In this document: positions 27,464-36,734 of the stretch, piece by piece | Numbering within the stretch: position 1 is the first letter of the stretch | Layout of the letters: every line of letters begins with the position of its first letter | Notes under the pieces: model-generated | Seen by the model: only the letters and a program-made list of their open reading frames with translations | Told to the model about the DNA's origin: nothing | Databases searched by the model: none | Position numbers and translations under genes: made by a program | NCBI RefSeq assembly: GCF_001894825.1 | Contig: NZ_BCWY01000061.1 | Location: 1-62,126, forward strand | Reading direction: 5' to 3' | Source: Rhodococcus jostii NBRC 16295 | GTDB lineage: Bacteria > Actinomycetota > Actinomycetes > Mycobacteriales > Mycobacteriaceae | DNA length: 62,126 nt

Positions 27464-28894
27464 ATGGATATGTTGCTTGCTGGTGAGTGGCGCGGTGCCG
27501 CCGACGGTCGCACGGAGACCATCCGGTCACCGTTCGACGGTCACCCCGTGGACGCGGTCCCGGTCGCCACAGCTGCCGATGCCGCGGCGGCCCTCGATCG
27601 GGCCGAGGTCGGCGCACGAGTCCAGCGCGCCACCCCCGCGCATGAGCGCGTAGCGATCTTGATGCGCGCCGCCGACCTGGCAGATCAGCGCGCCGAGGAC
27701 ATCGCCCAGACGATCAGCGCGGAGACCGGGAAGCCGATCACCGAGGCACGCGGCGAGGCCGGCCGGTCGGGCAGCATCATCCGGTTGGCAGCCTTCGAGG
27801 GCAGCCAGCTCTACGGCTCGTCGTTGCCGCTCGACGCGAACCCCGGGACCGGGCTCGAGAAGGTCGGATTCACGCTGCGCCAACCGTGCGGCATCGTCGT
27901 GGCGATCACCCCGTTCAACTACCCCGGATTGTTGGTGCTGCACAAGATCGCTCCCGCACTGGCCGCGGGCAACGCGGTGGTGCTCAAGCCTGCCCGCACC
28001 ACGCCGCTGACCGCTTTGAAGCTGGCGGAATGCTTCGTCGATGCCGGCCTCGCCCCGGAGGCTCTGTCGGCACTGACCGGACCCGGCTCGGTGCTCGGTG
28101 ACGTGCTGGTGACCGACCCTCGGGTGCGCAAGGTGTCCTTCACCGGCTCGACCCGGACCGGGACCCGGCTGGCCTCGATCGCCGGCATCAAGAAGCTGTC
28201 CCTGGAGCTGGGAGCGTCCTGCCCGGTCATCGTTCTTCCCGACGCGGACATCGAGCTCGCCGCCTCCGCGGTCGCCGCCGGTGGCTACATCAACTCCGGT
28301 CAGGTCTGCATCAGTGTGCAACGCGTGATCGTCGACGAACGTGTGGAGGCGGACTTCCTCGACGCCCTGGTCCCCAAGGTGGAGGACATCCTCGTCGGCG
28401 ATCCCGCGAACGCCGACACCAAGCTCGGCTCGCTGATCTCGGAAACCGAAGCCACGCGCGTACATTCGGCGATCGCCGACGCCGCCCTCGCCGGGGCGAA
28501 GGTCCTCACCGGCGGTGACCGGAACGGCGCCGTCGTGACCCCCACCGTCGTTGCCGGCGTCGACCCGGCCTCCCCGTTCAGCCGCGACGAGTTGTTCGGC
28601 CCCGCCGTCGCCGTCTCCTCCGCACCCGACATCGAGTCCGCGATCGCATTGGCCAACGACAACGACTACGGACTCGGCGCCGGACTGTTCACCTCGGACA
28701 TCTCGGCGACGACCCGGGCGATGCGCCAGATCGACGCCGGCAACATCCACATCAACTGGACCCCGCTCTGGCGCGCCGACCTCATGCCCTACGGCGGCCT
28801 CAAGGGCAGCGGCATCGGCAAGGAAGGCGTCCGATCCGCGGTCGAGGAGATGACCGAGGAAAAGACCGTCATCCTCCACGGCCGACCCTGGTAA
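27464..28894 (+). CDS. Aldehyde dehydrogenase of the inositol cluster
   Basis: The 476-aa ALDH-superfamily protein shows ITPFNYPGLLVLHKIAP, KPARTTPLTA, FTGSTRTGTR, ELGASCPVI (Glu) and NSGQVCISVQR (nucleophile Cys). It resembles non-acylating glyceraldehyde-3-phosphate, lactaldehyde or succinate-semialdehyde type enzymes more than the CoA-acylating IolA/MmsA family. GGAG 6 nt upstream supports the ATG at 27464, with 27452 and 27470 as alternatives. It is the first gene of the first inositol unit and presumably oxidises a semialdehyde released at the end of the pathway, either malonate semialdehyde or a C3 aldehyde. Confidence 0.9.
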   Translation: MDMLLAGEWRGAADGRTETIRSPFDGHPVDAVPVATAADAAAALDRAEVGARVQRATPAHERVAILMRAADLADQRAEDIAQTISAETGKPITEARGEAGRSGSIIRLAAFEGSQLYGSSLPLDANPGTGLEKVGFTLRQPCGIVVAITPFNYPGLLVLHKIAPALAAGNAVVLKPARTTPLTALKLAECFVDAGLAPEALSALTGPGSVLGDVLVTDPRVRKVSFTGSTRTGTRLASIAGIKKLSLELGASCPVIVLPDADIELAASAVAAGGYINSGQVCISVQRVIVDERVEADFLDALVPKVEDILVGDPANADTKLGSLISETEATRVHSAIADAALAGAKVLTGGDRNGAVVTPTVVAGVDPASPFSRDELFGPAVAVSSAPDIESAIALANDNDYGLGAGLFTSDISATTRAMRQIDAGNIHINWTPLWRADLMPYGGLKGSGIGKEGVRSAVEEMTEEKTVILHGRPW

Positions 28895-28941
28895 CCGCCT
28901 CCTGCTCACACACTTTCGTGGCACTCACAGAAAACGACGAC

Positions 28942-30894
28942 ATGACACCCTTGAACTCGCACAAGACCGTCCGGCTGACCACCGCCCAGGCTGTCGTGAA
29001 GTACCTGGCCGCACAGTACTCCGTTGCCGACGGCGAACGCCGCCGCCTGATCCCCGCCGCACTCGGCATCTTCGGCCACGGCAACGTCGCCGGCCTCGGG
29101 CAGGCCCTCGACCAGCTGTCCGACGACCTCCCGTTCATCCAGGGCCGGCACGAGCAGTACCTGGCGCACATCGCGACCGCCTACGCCAAGGCCAGTCGGC
29201 GCCGCGCCACCCTCGCGGTCACCGCCTCCATCGGTCCGGGCGCGCTGAACCTCGTCACCGCCGCCGGGCTCGCCACCATCAACCGGCTGCCGTTGCTGCT
29301 GCTGCCTGGCGACACCTATGCCACCCGGCACCAGGGGCCGGTGCTCCAGCAACTCGAGCACGCCAGTGAAGCCGACCTCACGGTCAACGACACCTTCCGT
29401 CCGGTCGCGAAGTTCTTCGACCGCATCACCCGTCCCGAGCAGCTGCTCACCGCGTTGCCCCAGGCCATGCGCGTGCTCACCAGCCCGACCGACACCGGCG
29501 CGGTCGTACTGTCACTGCCGCAGGACATCCAGTCGCACGCCTTCGACTTTCCGGTCGAGTTCTTCGAACCCCGCGACTGGAAGATCCGCCGTCCGCTCCC
29601 CGACCCCACCGAGGTCGACGAGGTCGCCTCTCAGATCCGGGAGGCGCAGCGGCCGGTGATCATCGCCGGTGGCGGCGTGCACTACTCGGATGCCACCGCG
29701 GCACTCGAACGCCTCGCCGAGCAGACCGGTATCCCGGTGGTCGAGTCGTTCGGCGGCAAGGGCGCGGTCAGCCGCGACGAATGGTGGCAGGTCGGCGGCG
29801 TCGGCCTCGAGGGCAACTTCGCCTCCAACATTCTCGTCAAGCAGGCCGACCTCGTGCTCAGCGTCGGGACCCGGCTGACCGACTTCGTCACCGGATCGCA
29901 GTCGATCTTCGAGAACGACAACGTGCGCTTCGCCTCCCTCAACGTTGTCGACGCCGACACCCGCAAACAGGGTGCCACCGGCATCCTCGCCGACGCCCGC
30001 CTCGGCCTCGAGGCTCTGGCATCGGCATTGGAAGGGCACACGACGAGCGCGTCCTGGCAGGACACGGTGCGGTCGGCGAAGGCGGACTGGGCACCGATCC
30101 GGGCACGCGCCCTCGACCCCGACATCGCGTTCGACCCGGCCGAGCACCCGCACGCCCCGGCCACCGGTGCCGTGCTCACCCAGCCGCAGCTGATCGGCCT
30201 GCTGCAGGAGCACGCCCGCAGTGGTGACACCATCATCGCCGCCGCCGGAGGCCCGCCCGGAGACCTGCAGAAGGTGTGGGACGCCACCGGAAACCGGAAC
30301 TGCCACCTCGAGTTCGGGTTCTCGTGCATGGGCTACGAGCTCCCGGCCGCGATGGGTGTGCGCCTCGCCGAGGGCAACCGGGGGCAGCGCATCGTCACCT
30401 TCATCGGCGACGGCACCTACCTGATGGCGCCGACCGAGCTGGTCACCGCCGCCCAGGAGAGCCTCGACGTCACCATCGTGGTTTCCGAGAACCACGGCTA
30501 CCAGGTGATCCACCGGCTGCAGATGAACCGCAACGGACGCGAATTCGGCAACGAGTTCCGCTACCGCACCGACGGCGAGATCATCTCCGACACCGACCGG
30601 AAGGCTCGCCTCGAGGGCGACTACCTGAAGGTCGATCTGCGGCAGATCGCCGAAGGACTCGGCGCCACCGCGATCCGCGCCGGCACCACCGCCGAGGTGC
30701 GGCAGGCCCTGAACGAGACCCGTGAGGTGTCCGGACCGGTCGTCATCGTCGTACCGACGGTGCCGCACGTGGACCTGCCGGGCGGCGACGTGTGGTGGGA
30801 CGTCGCACCCGCCGAAGTCTCCAACCAGGAATGGGTCCAGACCCTGCGCGCCGACTACGAGGGCGCCGTGGGACGGCAGCGGTGGTTCGGATGA
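28942..30894 (+). CDS. iolD: 3D-(3,5/4)-trihydroxycyclohexane-1,2-dione hydrolase IolD
   Basis: The 650-aa ThDP-dependent enzyme begins VRLTTAQAVVKYLAAQYS as IolD proteins do. It has the N-terminal ThDP-activating Glu (GRHEQYLAHIATAYAK) and IGPGALNLVTAAGLATINRL. The C-terminal ThDP/Mg site is IGDGTYLMAPTELVTA with SENHGYQVIHRLQM. It opens the ring of trihydroxycyclohexanedione to 5-deoxyglucuronate. The ATG at 28942 gives the usual IolD N-terminus, while a GTG at 28918 would add 8 residues. It is the most diagnostic gene for myo-inositol catabolism in unit 1. Its stop overlaps a possible ATG for the aldolase (30891). Confidence 0.95.
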   Translation: MTPLNSHKTVRLTTAQAVVKYLAAQYSVADGERRRLIPAALGIFGHGNVAGLGQALDQLSDDLPFIQGRHEQYLAHIATAYAKASRRRATLAVTASIGPGALNLVTAAGLATINRLPLLLLPGDTYATRHQGPVLQQLEHASEADLTVNDTFRPVAKFFDRITRPEQLLTALPQAMRVLTSPTDTGAVVLSLPQDIQSHAFDFPVEFFEPRDWKIRRPLPDPTEVDEVASQIREAQRPVIIAGGGVHYSDATAALERLAEQTGIPVVESFGGKGAVSRDEWWQVGGVGLEGNFASNILVKQADLVLSVGTRLTDFVTGSQSIFENDNVRFASLNVVDADTRKQGATGILADARLGLEALASALEGHTTSASWQDTVRSAKADWAPIRARALDPDIAFDPAEHPHAPATGAVLTQPQLIGLLQEHARSGDTIIAAAGGPPGDLQKVWDATGNRNCHLEFGFSCMGYELPAAMGVRLAEGNRGQRIVTFIGDGTYLMAPTELVTAAQESLDVTIVVSENHGYQVIHRLQMNRNGREFGNEFRYRTDGEIISDTDRKARLEGDYLKVDLRQIAEGLGATAIRAGTTAEVRQALNETREVSGPVVIVVPTVPHVDLPGGDVWWDVAPAEVSNQEWVQTLRADYEGAVGRQRWFG

Positions 30895-30923
30895 GCACCA
30901 CTCCCCTCGACACAGGAAGTCGG

Positions 30924-31712
30924 ATGAACAACAACAGTCCCCTTGATTCAGGGTCCTTGCGTCAGCGCCTGGCCAACGGCGAGACCACCGTAGGCACCTT
31001 CGTCGGTATGGCGTCCTCGACCGCAGCGGAGGTCTGCGCCGCGGCCGGCGCCGATTGGATCCTCATCGATCTCGAACACGGCTCCGGCTCGGAGGGCGCC
31101 CTGCGCGACGGCATCCTCGCCGCCGGCAGCTACGGGGTGCCGACCGTCGTGCGGATCGAATCCGGTGAGCGCATCCGCATCGGCCGGGCCCTGGACCAGG
31201 GTGCTGCCGGAGTCATGGTCCCGCGCCTGGACAAACCCGACCAGGTCGCCGATTCCGTCCGGCATCTGTCGTATCCGCCGAACGGGGACCGCGGAGTGGC
31301 GACCTACAACCGCTCCTGCCGGTGGGGCATGGACCGCTCCCCCCTGCTCGCCGACGAACAGGCCGCACTCGGCGTGATTCAGATCGAAACCCTGGCCGCG
31401 CTCGATGCGGTCGACGAGATCGCCGCCCAGGAGGGCGTCGACGTGCTCTTCATCGGCCCACTCGATTTGTCCTTCGCGCTCGGTGTGCCGTCGCAATTCG
31501 ACAGCCCGGTCTTCACCGCAGCACTCGCCCGGGTGCTCGAGGCTGCCCACCAGCACGGGAAAGCGGCCGGCATCCTCGCTGCCAACGCTGCCCTGGCCGC
31601 CGGTTACGTCGAACTCGGCTTCCGGTTTTTGGCCATCGGCTCCGACTCCACAATGCTCGCGACCGCATTGACCGAGGCGTTCGCTACCGCCCGTCCCGAA
31701 CAGACCACCTAG
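30924..31712 (+). CDS. HpcH/HpaI-type class II aldolase
   Basis: The 262-aa protein matches the HpcH/HpaI pyruvate-aldolase family: TVGTFVGMASSTAAEVCAAA, ADWILIDLEHGSG, VMVPRLDKPDQ and the RSCRWG segment, then IQIETLAALDAVDEIAA and VDVLFIGPLDLSFALG, which carry the metal-binding Glu and Asp. AGGAAG 5 nt before ATG 30924 supports this start. ATG 30891, fused to the iolD stop, is possible. These enzymes cleave 2-keto-3-deoxy acids to pyruvate plus an aldehyde. In this cluster it could replace the IolJ aldolase acting on a non-phosphorylated intermediate, which is an inference. Confidence 0.9.
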   Translation: MNNNSPLDSGSLRQRLANGETTVGTFVGMASSTAAEVCAAAGADWILIDLEHGSGSEGALRDGILAAGSYGVPTVVRIESGERIRIGRALDQGAAGVMVPRLDKPDQVADSVRHLSYPPNGDRGVATYNRSCRWGMDRSPLLADEQAALGVIQIETLAALDAVDEIAAQEGVDVLFIGPLDLSFALGVPSQFDSPVFTAALARVLEAAHQHGKAAGILAANAALAAGYVELGFRFLAIGSDSTMLATALTEAFATARPEQTT

Positions 31713-31745
31713 CCCGCAAGGGCAGAGACTGAAAGAGGTACAACC

Positions 31746-32957
31746 GTGAGCACACCCCGCACCGTCGGAGTCGGATTGATCAGCGTCGGCTGGATGGGAC
31801 AACTTCACACCCGCGCCTACCGCGACGTCCCCATCGTCTACCCCGAGCTCGGCATCACCCCGAAGCTGGTGATCGCCGCCGACACCGCCGAAAGCCGAGT
31901 CGAGTTCGCCGAGAACGTCCTCGGTTTCGCCGAGGGCACCACCGATTACCGGGAGGTCCTCGCGCACCCGGACGTCGACGTCGTGTCCATCTGCGCACCC
32001 AACTTCCTGCACGCCGAGATCGGCATCGCCGCTGCGAAGGCGGGCAAGCACTTCTGGATCGAAAAGCCCGTCGGACGCAGCCACACCGAGACCGCCGCGA
32101 TCGAGACCGCCGCCACCGACGCCGGGGTGATCACCTCCATCGGCTACAACTACCGGCACGCCCCCGCCGTCGAGCACGCACGGAAGCTGATCGCCGACGG
32201 CACGCTCGGCCGGATCACCAACGTGCGGGCCTCCTTCTTCTCCGGCTACGCCAACGAGCCGAACGGCGCACTGTCGTGGCGGTTCGACCGCGAACTCGCC
32301 GGCTCCGGGGTGCTCGCCGACCTGTTCAGCCACGCCAGCGACCTGTGCCAGTACGTGGTCGGCCCGATCGCCGAGATCAACGCCCTCACCAGCACTGTCT
32401 ACACCGAACGCCCGAAGCTGGAGATGGGCTCGGGCACCCACTTCGCGGTCATCGAAAACGGGGACATGGGGCCGGTGGAGAACGAGGACTACGCCGCCGC
32501 ACTGGTGCGGTTCGGTGCCCAGGGCCCGGGATCGGGTGCCGTGGGCACCATCGAGGCGTCCCGCGTGATCGTCGGCCCCGAGTGCGGCTATCAGATCGAG
32601 GTCTACGGCACCGAGGGCTCGCTGAAGTGGGACTTCGAGCGGATGAACGAGCTGAAGTTGTGCCTGGGCCGCACGAACGCCGAACAGGGGTACACGACGG
32701 TCAACGCCAGCCCGAAGCACGGTGACTACTCGCGGTTCCAGCCCGGACCGGGCAACGCCCTCGGCTTCGACGACCTCAAGACCATCGAGGCCAAGAAGTT
32801 CCTCCTCGCGGTCTCCGGTGGGCCGCAGGAGAACTCGAACGTCCACGACGCCGTCTCCGCCGCGGCGATCGTCACCGCTGCCGAGGTGTCCGCCTCGACC
32901 GGGCAGTGGCAGAAGCTCGACGACGTCGCCGGCACCACCGCCTCTCGCACGGCCTGA
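31746..32957 (+). CDS. Gfo/Idh/MocA family oxidoreductase
   Basis: The 403-aa protein has an N-terminal Rossmann fold (GLISVGWMGQLHTRAY) and the catalytic-Lys motif WIEKPVGRS near residue 105. The GFO_IDH_MocA C-terminal half contains GSGVLADLFSHASDLCQYVVG with the putative catalytic His. It is longer than IolG (335 aa) and belongs to the about 390-aa branch that often oxidises inositols, scyllo-inositol or sugar derivatives. GAAAGAGG precedes the GTG start. It follows the aldolase by 33 nt in unit 1. Confidence 0.92.
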   Translation: MSTPRTVGVGLISVGWMGQLHTRAYRDVPIVYPELGITPKLVIAADTAESRVEFAENVLGFAEGTTDYREVLAHPDVDVVSICAPNFLHAEIGIAAAKAGKHFWIEKPVGRSHTETAAIETAATDAGVITSIGYNYRHAPAVEHARKLIADGTLGRITNVRASFFSGYANEPNGALSWRFDRELAGSGVLADLFSHASDLCQYVVGPIAEINALTSTVYTERPKLEMGSGTHFAVIENGDMGPVENEDYAAALVRFGAQGPGSGAVGTIEASRVIVGPECGYQIEVYGTEGSLKWDFERMNELKLCLGRTNAEQGYTTVNASPKHGDYSRFQPGPGNALGFDDLKTIEAKKFLLAVSGGPQENSNVHDAVSAAAIVTAAEVSASTGQWQKLDDVAGTTASRTA

Positions 32958-32999
32958 TCCTTTCCCACCCCGCACCTTTCGACACCTGCAAGGACTCCG

Positions 33000-33932
33000 A
33001 TGACTACGACCACCTCGACGCAGCTGTTCGTCGCTCTTGGGCCCCTCGACCGGGAGCTCGTCGACCCGTATCTGGATACGCACCAGGAACTCGTCCTCGA
33101 CCCGACCGCGGAGCAGTTGGCGGTCGCCGAGGCGGCGATCGTGCGGGCGGCGTTCACCGTCGACGCCGTTATACTCGACCGCATGCCGGCGCTGAAGGTC
33201 CTCGCCCGTACCGGTGTCGGCACCGACCTCGTCGACGTCGCCGAAGCACAGCGACGCGGAATCCCGGTGGTGATCACCCCGGGCAGTAACACAGTCTCGG
33301 TGGCCGAAGGCGTCTTCGCGCATCTGTTGTCACTGGTGAAGCGGCTACCGACGCTGACCGGTCTGGTGCGGGGCGGGCGCTGGGCCGAACGCGGCGGTGT
33401 GACCGTCGGCGATCTCGAGGGCGCCACGCTCGGCATCGTGGGCTTCGGGCGGATCGGCCGCAAGGTCGCGCAGATCGCCGAAGCGTTCGATCTGACCGTG
33501 CGGGTCTACGACCCGTTCGCCGAGATCCCCGAGGCGTACCGGTGTGCCGGCGTGGATGAACTGCTGCAAACCAGCGACTTCGTCACCCTGCATGCGCCGC
33601 TGACTGCCGAGAACCATCATCTGATCGACAAGTCCCGGCTGGCCGGGATGCGGCCGGGGTCCATTCTGGTCAACTGCAGCCGGGGCGCGCTGATCGACCT
33701 GGACGCCGCACACGCGGCGTTGCAGTTCGGGCAGCTGGCCGGTCTGGGACTGGATGTCTTCGATCCCGAACCACCGCAATATCATCCGGTGTTCGATCAC
33801 GCGAACACCGTCCTCAGCCCGCACCTGATGGGTTTCACCGATCGGGCGATGGCGTTGACCATCCGCGCGGCGGTCGAGGGCGCAGTTGCGGTCCTCGACG
33901 GACGCGAACCGGCCGCGGTGGCACAGTCGTGA
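33000..33932 (+). CDS. D-2-hydroxyacid dehydrogenase
   Basis: The 310-aa protein is of the phosphoglycerate/glyoxylate dehydrogenase type. The NAD-binding motif is GFGRIGRKVAQIAEAF (about residue 142). The catalytic residues are Arg in NCSRGALID, Glu in VFDPEPP and His in LSPHLMG. It lacks the ACT domain of SerA and so is more likely a catabolic 2-hydroxyacid or 2-ketoacid reductase. AGGA lies before the ATG, and its stop overlaps the next start (GTGA). In the inositol cluster it could interconvert a 2-keto acid with its hydroxy acid. Confidence 0.92.
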   Translation: MTTTTSTQLFVALGPLDRELVDPYLDTHQELVLDPTAEQLAVAEAAIVRAAFTVDAVILDRMPALKVLARTGVGTDLVDVAEAQRRGIPVVITPGSNTVSVAEGVFAHLLSLVKRLPTLTGLVRGGRWAERGGVTVGDLEGATLGIVGFGRIGRKVAQIAEAFDLTVRVYDPFAEIPEAYRCAGVDELLQTSDFVTLHAPLTAENHHLIDKSRLAGMRPGSILVNCSRGALIDLDAAHAALQFGQLAGLGLDVFDPEPPQYHPVFDHANTVLSPHLMGFTDRAMALTIRAAVEGAVAVLDGREPAAVAQS

Positions 33933-34915
33933 GCATTCGGGTGGGGGTGATCGGTGTCGGAGTGATGGGCGCCGATCACGCCCGAACCCTCGCTCGGTCG
34001 GGGTCGGGTGCGCAGGTGACGGTGGTGACCGATTACGACGCTGTCCGTGCGGACTCGGTCGCGCAGGAGGTGTCGGCGCGCGCCGTCGCGACCGCGGAAG
34101 AGTTGATCACCGCCCCGGACATCGACGCCGTGGTGATCGCCTCCCACGATTCCGCCCATGCCGAGCAGGTGAAGCTGTGCCTCGTTCATCGCAAGCCGGT
34201 GCTGTGTGAAAAACCGCTGGCCCCGACGGTCGACCATTGCCGAGACCTGGTCGCGACAGAAGATGCGCTCGGTCTTGCCGTTCCGCTGGTGTCCGTGGGA
34301 TTCATGCGGCGCTTCCACCACCCCTACGTGGCCTTGGCCGACGAGGTGAGATCCGGGACCATCGGCACTCCGTTGTTGGTGCGCAGCTCCCACCGCAATG
34401 TCTCGGCCTATCCGGGCGGGACCTCGGCCGACACGATCACCAACTCCGCCATCCACGAAATCGACGTCACCAGTTGGCTTCTCGGGTCGCCGATCGTGGA
34501 GGTCAGCTGGCATGCGCCGAAGCCCACCTCGCTGGACACCTCACGTCACGACCCGCAGGTACTGATGCTGCGGACCGCCGACGGTGTGCTGACGGTGGTC
34601 GATGTGTTCGTCAACGCCCGAAACCGGCGCGATCAGCTTGGCTGCGCCGCACGTTCTGTCGGTCGATTCGTCGCTGCGATCCGCCTCGTCGTATCCGGAG
34701 GACTGGCGGCCCCTGTTCGCCGACGCCTACCGGCGCCAGTTGCAGGCCTGGATCGACGCCCTCACCGCGAAGGTGCCGTCTCCGCTCGTGTCCGCCCGCG
34801 ACTGGTTGCGGGGGCCACCGAAGTAGCTGCCGCCCTGATCCATTCGATGAACAACGACGGTGCCACCTCCAAGGTCGAGCACACTGAATACACACCCACG
34901 ACGTCGAGAGAGTAG
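33929..34915 (+). pseudogene. Gfo/Idh/MocA oxidoreductase with compensating frameshifts
   Basis: Residues 1-230 form a normal member of the family (GVIGVGVMGADHARTL; VLCEKPLAP; AIHEIDVTSWLLGSP). After VDVFVNAR the expected YGYDVRCEVVGE-like segment is missing. The family-like continuation ETGAISLAAPHVLSVDSS to SPLVSARD sits in another frame (about 34623-34790). A second indel near 34795 returns the original frame for GATEVAAALIHSMNNDG to the stop. The reading frame is thus open throughout (328 aa), but about 60 residues are nonsense. Two small deletions, about 38 nt and a few nt, explain this. The protein is probably inactive. Confidence 0.82.
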
Positions 34916-34917
34916 AG

Positions 34918-35639
34918 ATGACAACCACACCGACACCGGAATTTCTGGCCGCCTGTTGGACGTCCGCCGGCGACGTGATGCCCGCACGAGGCTCGGACCT
35001 GAGTCCGGTCCCGATCCGGGAACGGATCGAGGCGGTCGCGCAGACCGGCTACACCGGGTTCGGATTGACCCGCCCCGACCTGGTCGCCGCCCGGGAGACG
35101 GTGGGGCTCGGTGAGGTCGCGAAGATGCTGGCCCACAACGGCATCACCCATGTGCAGCTGGAATGGATCACCAACTGGTGGACCACCGGCGAAGCCCGCG
35201 CGGTCTCCGACCAGGTCTGCCGGGACCTGTTCGAGGCCGCCCCCGTCCTCGGGGTCGACAACATCAAAGTCGGCGCGGACGACGACGGCGTCCCGGTCTC
35301 CCGCGACATGCTCTGCGAACAGTTCGACGCCCTCGCTTCCGCCGGTGCCGAGGCAGGGGTGAAGGTGTCGAACTCGACGACGGCTGGTCCACCGTGCGAG
35401 GAACCGACCTCGAGGACACCTTCGACAACCGAGTTCCGTGTGGAGAAGGCGAATTCAACGTCCCGAAGTTCATCAACGCAATCCGCCGAATCGGCTTCGA
35501 CGGGGCGTGGGGTGTCGAGCACATGTCGCAGGACTTCCGGACACTGCCCATCGTCGACGCCCTGACCCGGGCTCGCGACGGCGTCCTGCACTGCTTCGAG
35601 ATCGCCGACCAGACTGCGGAAACCCCCGGCAAACATTAA
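34918..35639 (+). pseudogene. TIM-barrel sugar phosphate isomerase/epimerase, internal deletion
   Basis: The first 148 codons are a good xylose-isomerase-like TIM barrel (IolE/IolI relatives), up to AGAEAGVKV. The sequence then jumps in another frame to VELDDGWSTVRGTDLEDTFD, then GEGEFNVPKFINAIRRIGFDG and VEHMSQDFRTLPI, the normal C-terminal end. About 55-60 codons that should carry metal-binding residues are missing and the frame is shifted. The annotated frame from 34918 ends at 35565 with an unrelated tail. It lies 2 nt after the other broken gene, so decay is local to these two. Confidence 0.85.
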
Positions 35640-35656
35640 CTTCCGAGTCAGCACCT

Positions 35657-35698
35657 GATCGCCGGTTCGGCCACCTCGACGGTGGCCGACCGGCGATC
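35657..35698 (+). terminator. Strong intrinsic terminator of inositol unit 1
   Basis: A near-perfect 18-19-bp stem (one bulged base) encloses a 5-nt loop, 18 nt after the last stop of unit 1. Confidence 0.75.
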
Positions 35699-35773
35699 CG
35701 CCATATTCGGCGTAGTTCTTTCCAGGAGACGCCCGCCGACCCGACTCGCGGCGATCCGAACCACAGCCTCACC

Positions 35774-35829
35774 TGAGGTGAAAATGATGTGAAAACAGTC
35801 TTGATTGAGGCGTGTGTCACAGCAAGACT
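35774..35829 (+). promoter_or_regulatory. Shared 56-bp element upstream of inositol unit 2
   Basis: This is the partner of 27080-27135. In this copy AGTCTTG (35798-35804) and CAAGACT (35823-35829) are perfect inverted arms around TGAGGCGTGTGTCACAG-like sequence. It lies about 125 bp before the SDR start, a distance expected of a promoter/operator. The 35640-35954 interval otherwise holds the terminator and leader. Confidence 0.72.
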
Positions 35830-35954
35830 AGCAAGGGCACAAGGCCACGGCTCCGAATCACGACACACCGGTCACCGACAACGAGCGATGGTTCCGTCTG
35901 CCGAACCGACCCACGGCACCAATGCCGGAGGGCCGCAAGATCGAAAGGAATACA

Positions 35955-36734
35955 GTGGCCACCCTGTTGAACGGGAAAGTCGTTCTGATCAGTGGAGGGA
36001 CGCAGGGCGTCGGCGCCGGCGTCGTGCGGGCAGCGGCCCGCGAAGGGGCCCAGGTGGTCTTCACCGGTCGCCGCGCCGAAGCCGGCAAAGCCCTCGCCGC
36101 CGAACTCGAAGCGACGGGAGCGCAGGTTCGCTTCGTCCAGGCCGACATCTCCGACCCGACCGAGGCCCGTGATTCGGTGACCCGGACCATCGAGGAGTTC
36201 GGCCGGATCGACGCACTGTGCAACGCGGCGGGTCTGACCACCCGCGGCACCCTCCTCGACACGACACCCGAGTTGTTCGACCAGCACATGGCGGTCAACC
36301 TGCGCGCACCGTTCTTCACCATGCAAGCCGCCGTGGCAGACATGGTCGAACGTAAGGCACCGGGGACGATCGTCAACATCATCTCCATCGCCGAGCACGG
36401 CGGGCAGTCCTACCTGGCCCCGTACGTGGCGGCGAAGGCCGGGCTCGCGGGGCTGACCCGCAACGCGGCCTACGCGCATCGCTTCGACCGGATCCGGATC
36501 AACGGCCTGAACATCGGGTGGACCGAGACCGAGGGTGAGACCGCGATCCAGCAACGCTTCCACGGTGCCGATGACAACTGGGCCGCCGAAGCCGCCGCGA
36601 AGGTGCCGATGGGCAAGCTCGGGCAGGTCGACGAGATCGCCGACATGGTGGTGTTTCTGCTCTCGGAGCGCAGCGGTGTCGTCACCGGCTCGGTGATCGA
36701 CTGGGACCAGACCGTCATCGGAGGACAGGACTGA
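35955..36734 (+). CDS. Short-chain dehydrogenase/reductase of the inositol cluster
   Basis: The 259-aa classical SDR has cofactor motif SGGTQGVGAG, CNAAGLTTRG (NNAG equivalent), the Ser in IISIAEHGG and YVAAKAG (catalytic Tyr and Lys). AAAGGAA 4 nt before the GTG at 35955 sets the start. An upstream ATG at 35922 lacks a ribosome-binding site. It is the first gene of unit 2 and overlaps iolG by one base (TGATG). It probably oxidises or reduces an inositol or ketoinositol intermediate. Confidence 0.92.
   Translation: MATLLNGKVVLISGGTQGVGAGVVRAAAREGAQVVFTGRRAEAGKALAAELEATGAQVRFVQADISDPTEARDSVTRTIEEFGRIDALCNAAGLTTRGTLLDTTPELFDQHMAVNLRAPFFTMQAAVADMVERKAPGTIVNIISIAEHGGQSYLAPYVAAKAGLAGLTRNAAYAHRFDRIRINGLNIGWTETEGETAIQQRFHGADDNWAAEAAAKVPMGKLGQVDEIADMVVFLLSERSGVVTGSVIDWDQTVIGGQD

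Noticed and set aside
27527..28924. 465-codon open frame on the - strand
   Set aside because: Antisense to the inositol-cluster aldehyde dehydrogenase, with low-complexity composition only.
30948..33323. 791-codon open frame on the - strand
   Set aside because: It is antisense to the aldolase, Gfo/Idh and dehydrogenase genes. Its Gly/Asp/Val/Arg-rich composition is typical of a GC-rich shadow frame with no domain.
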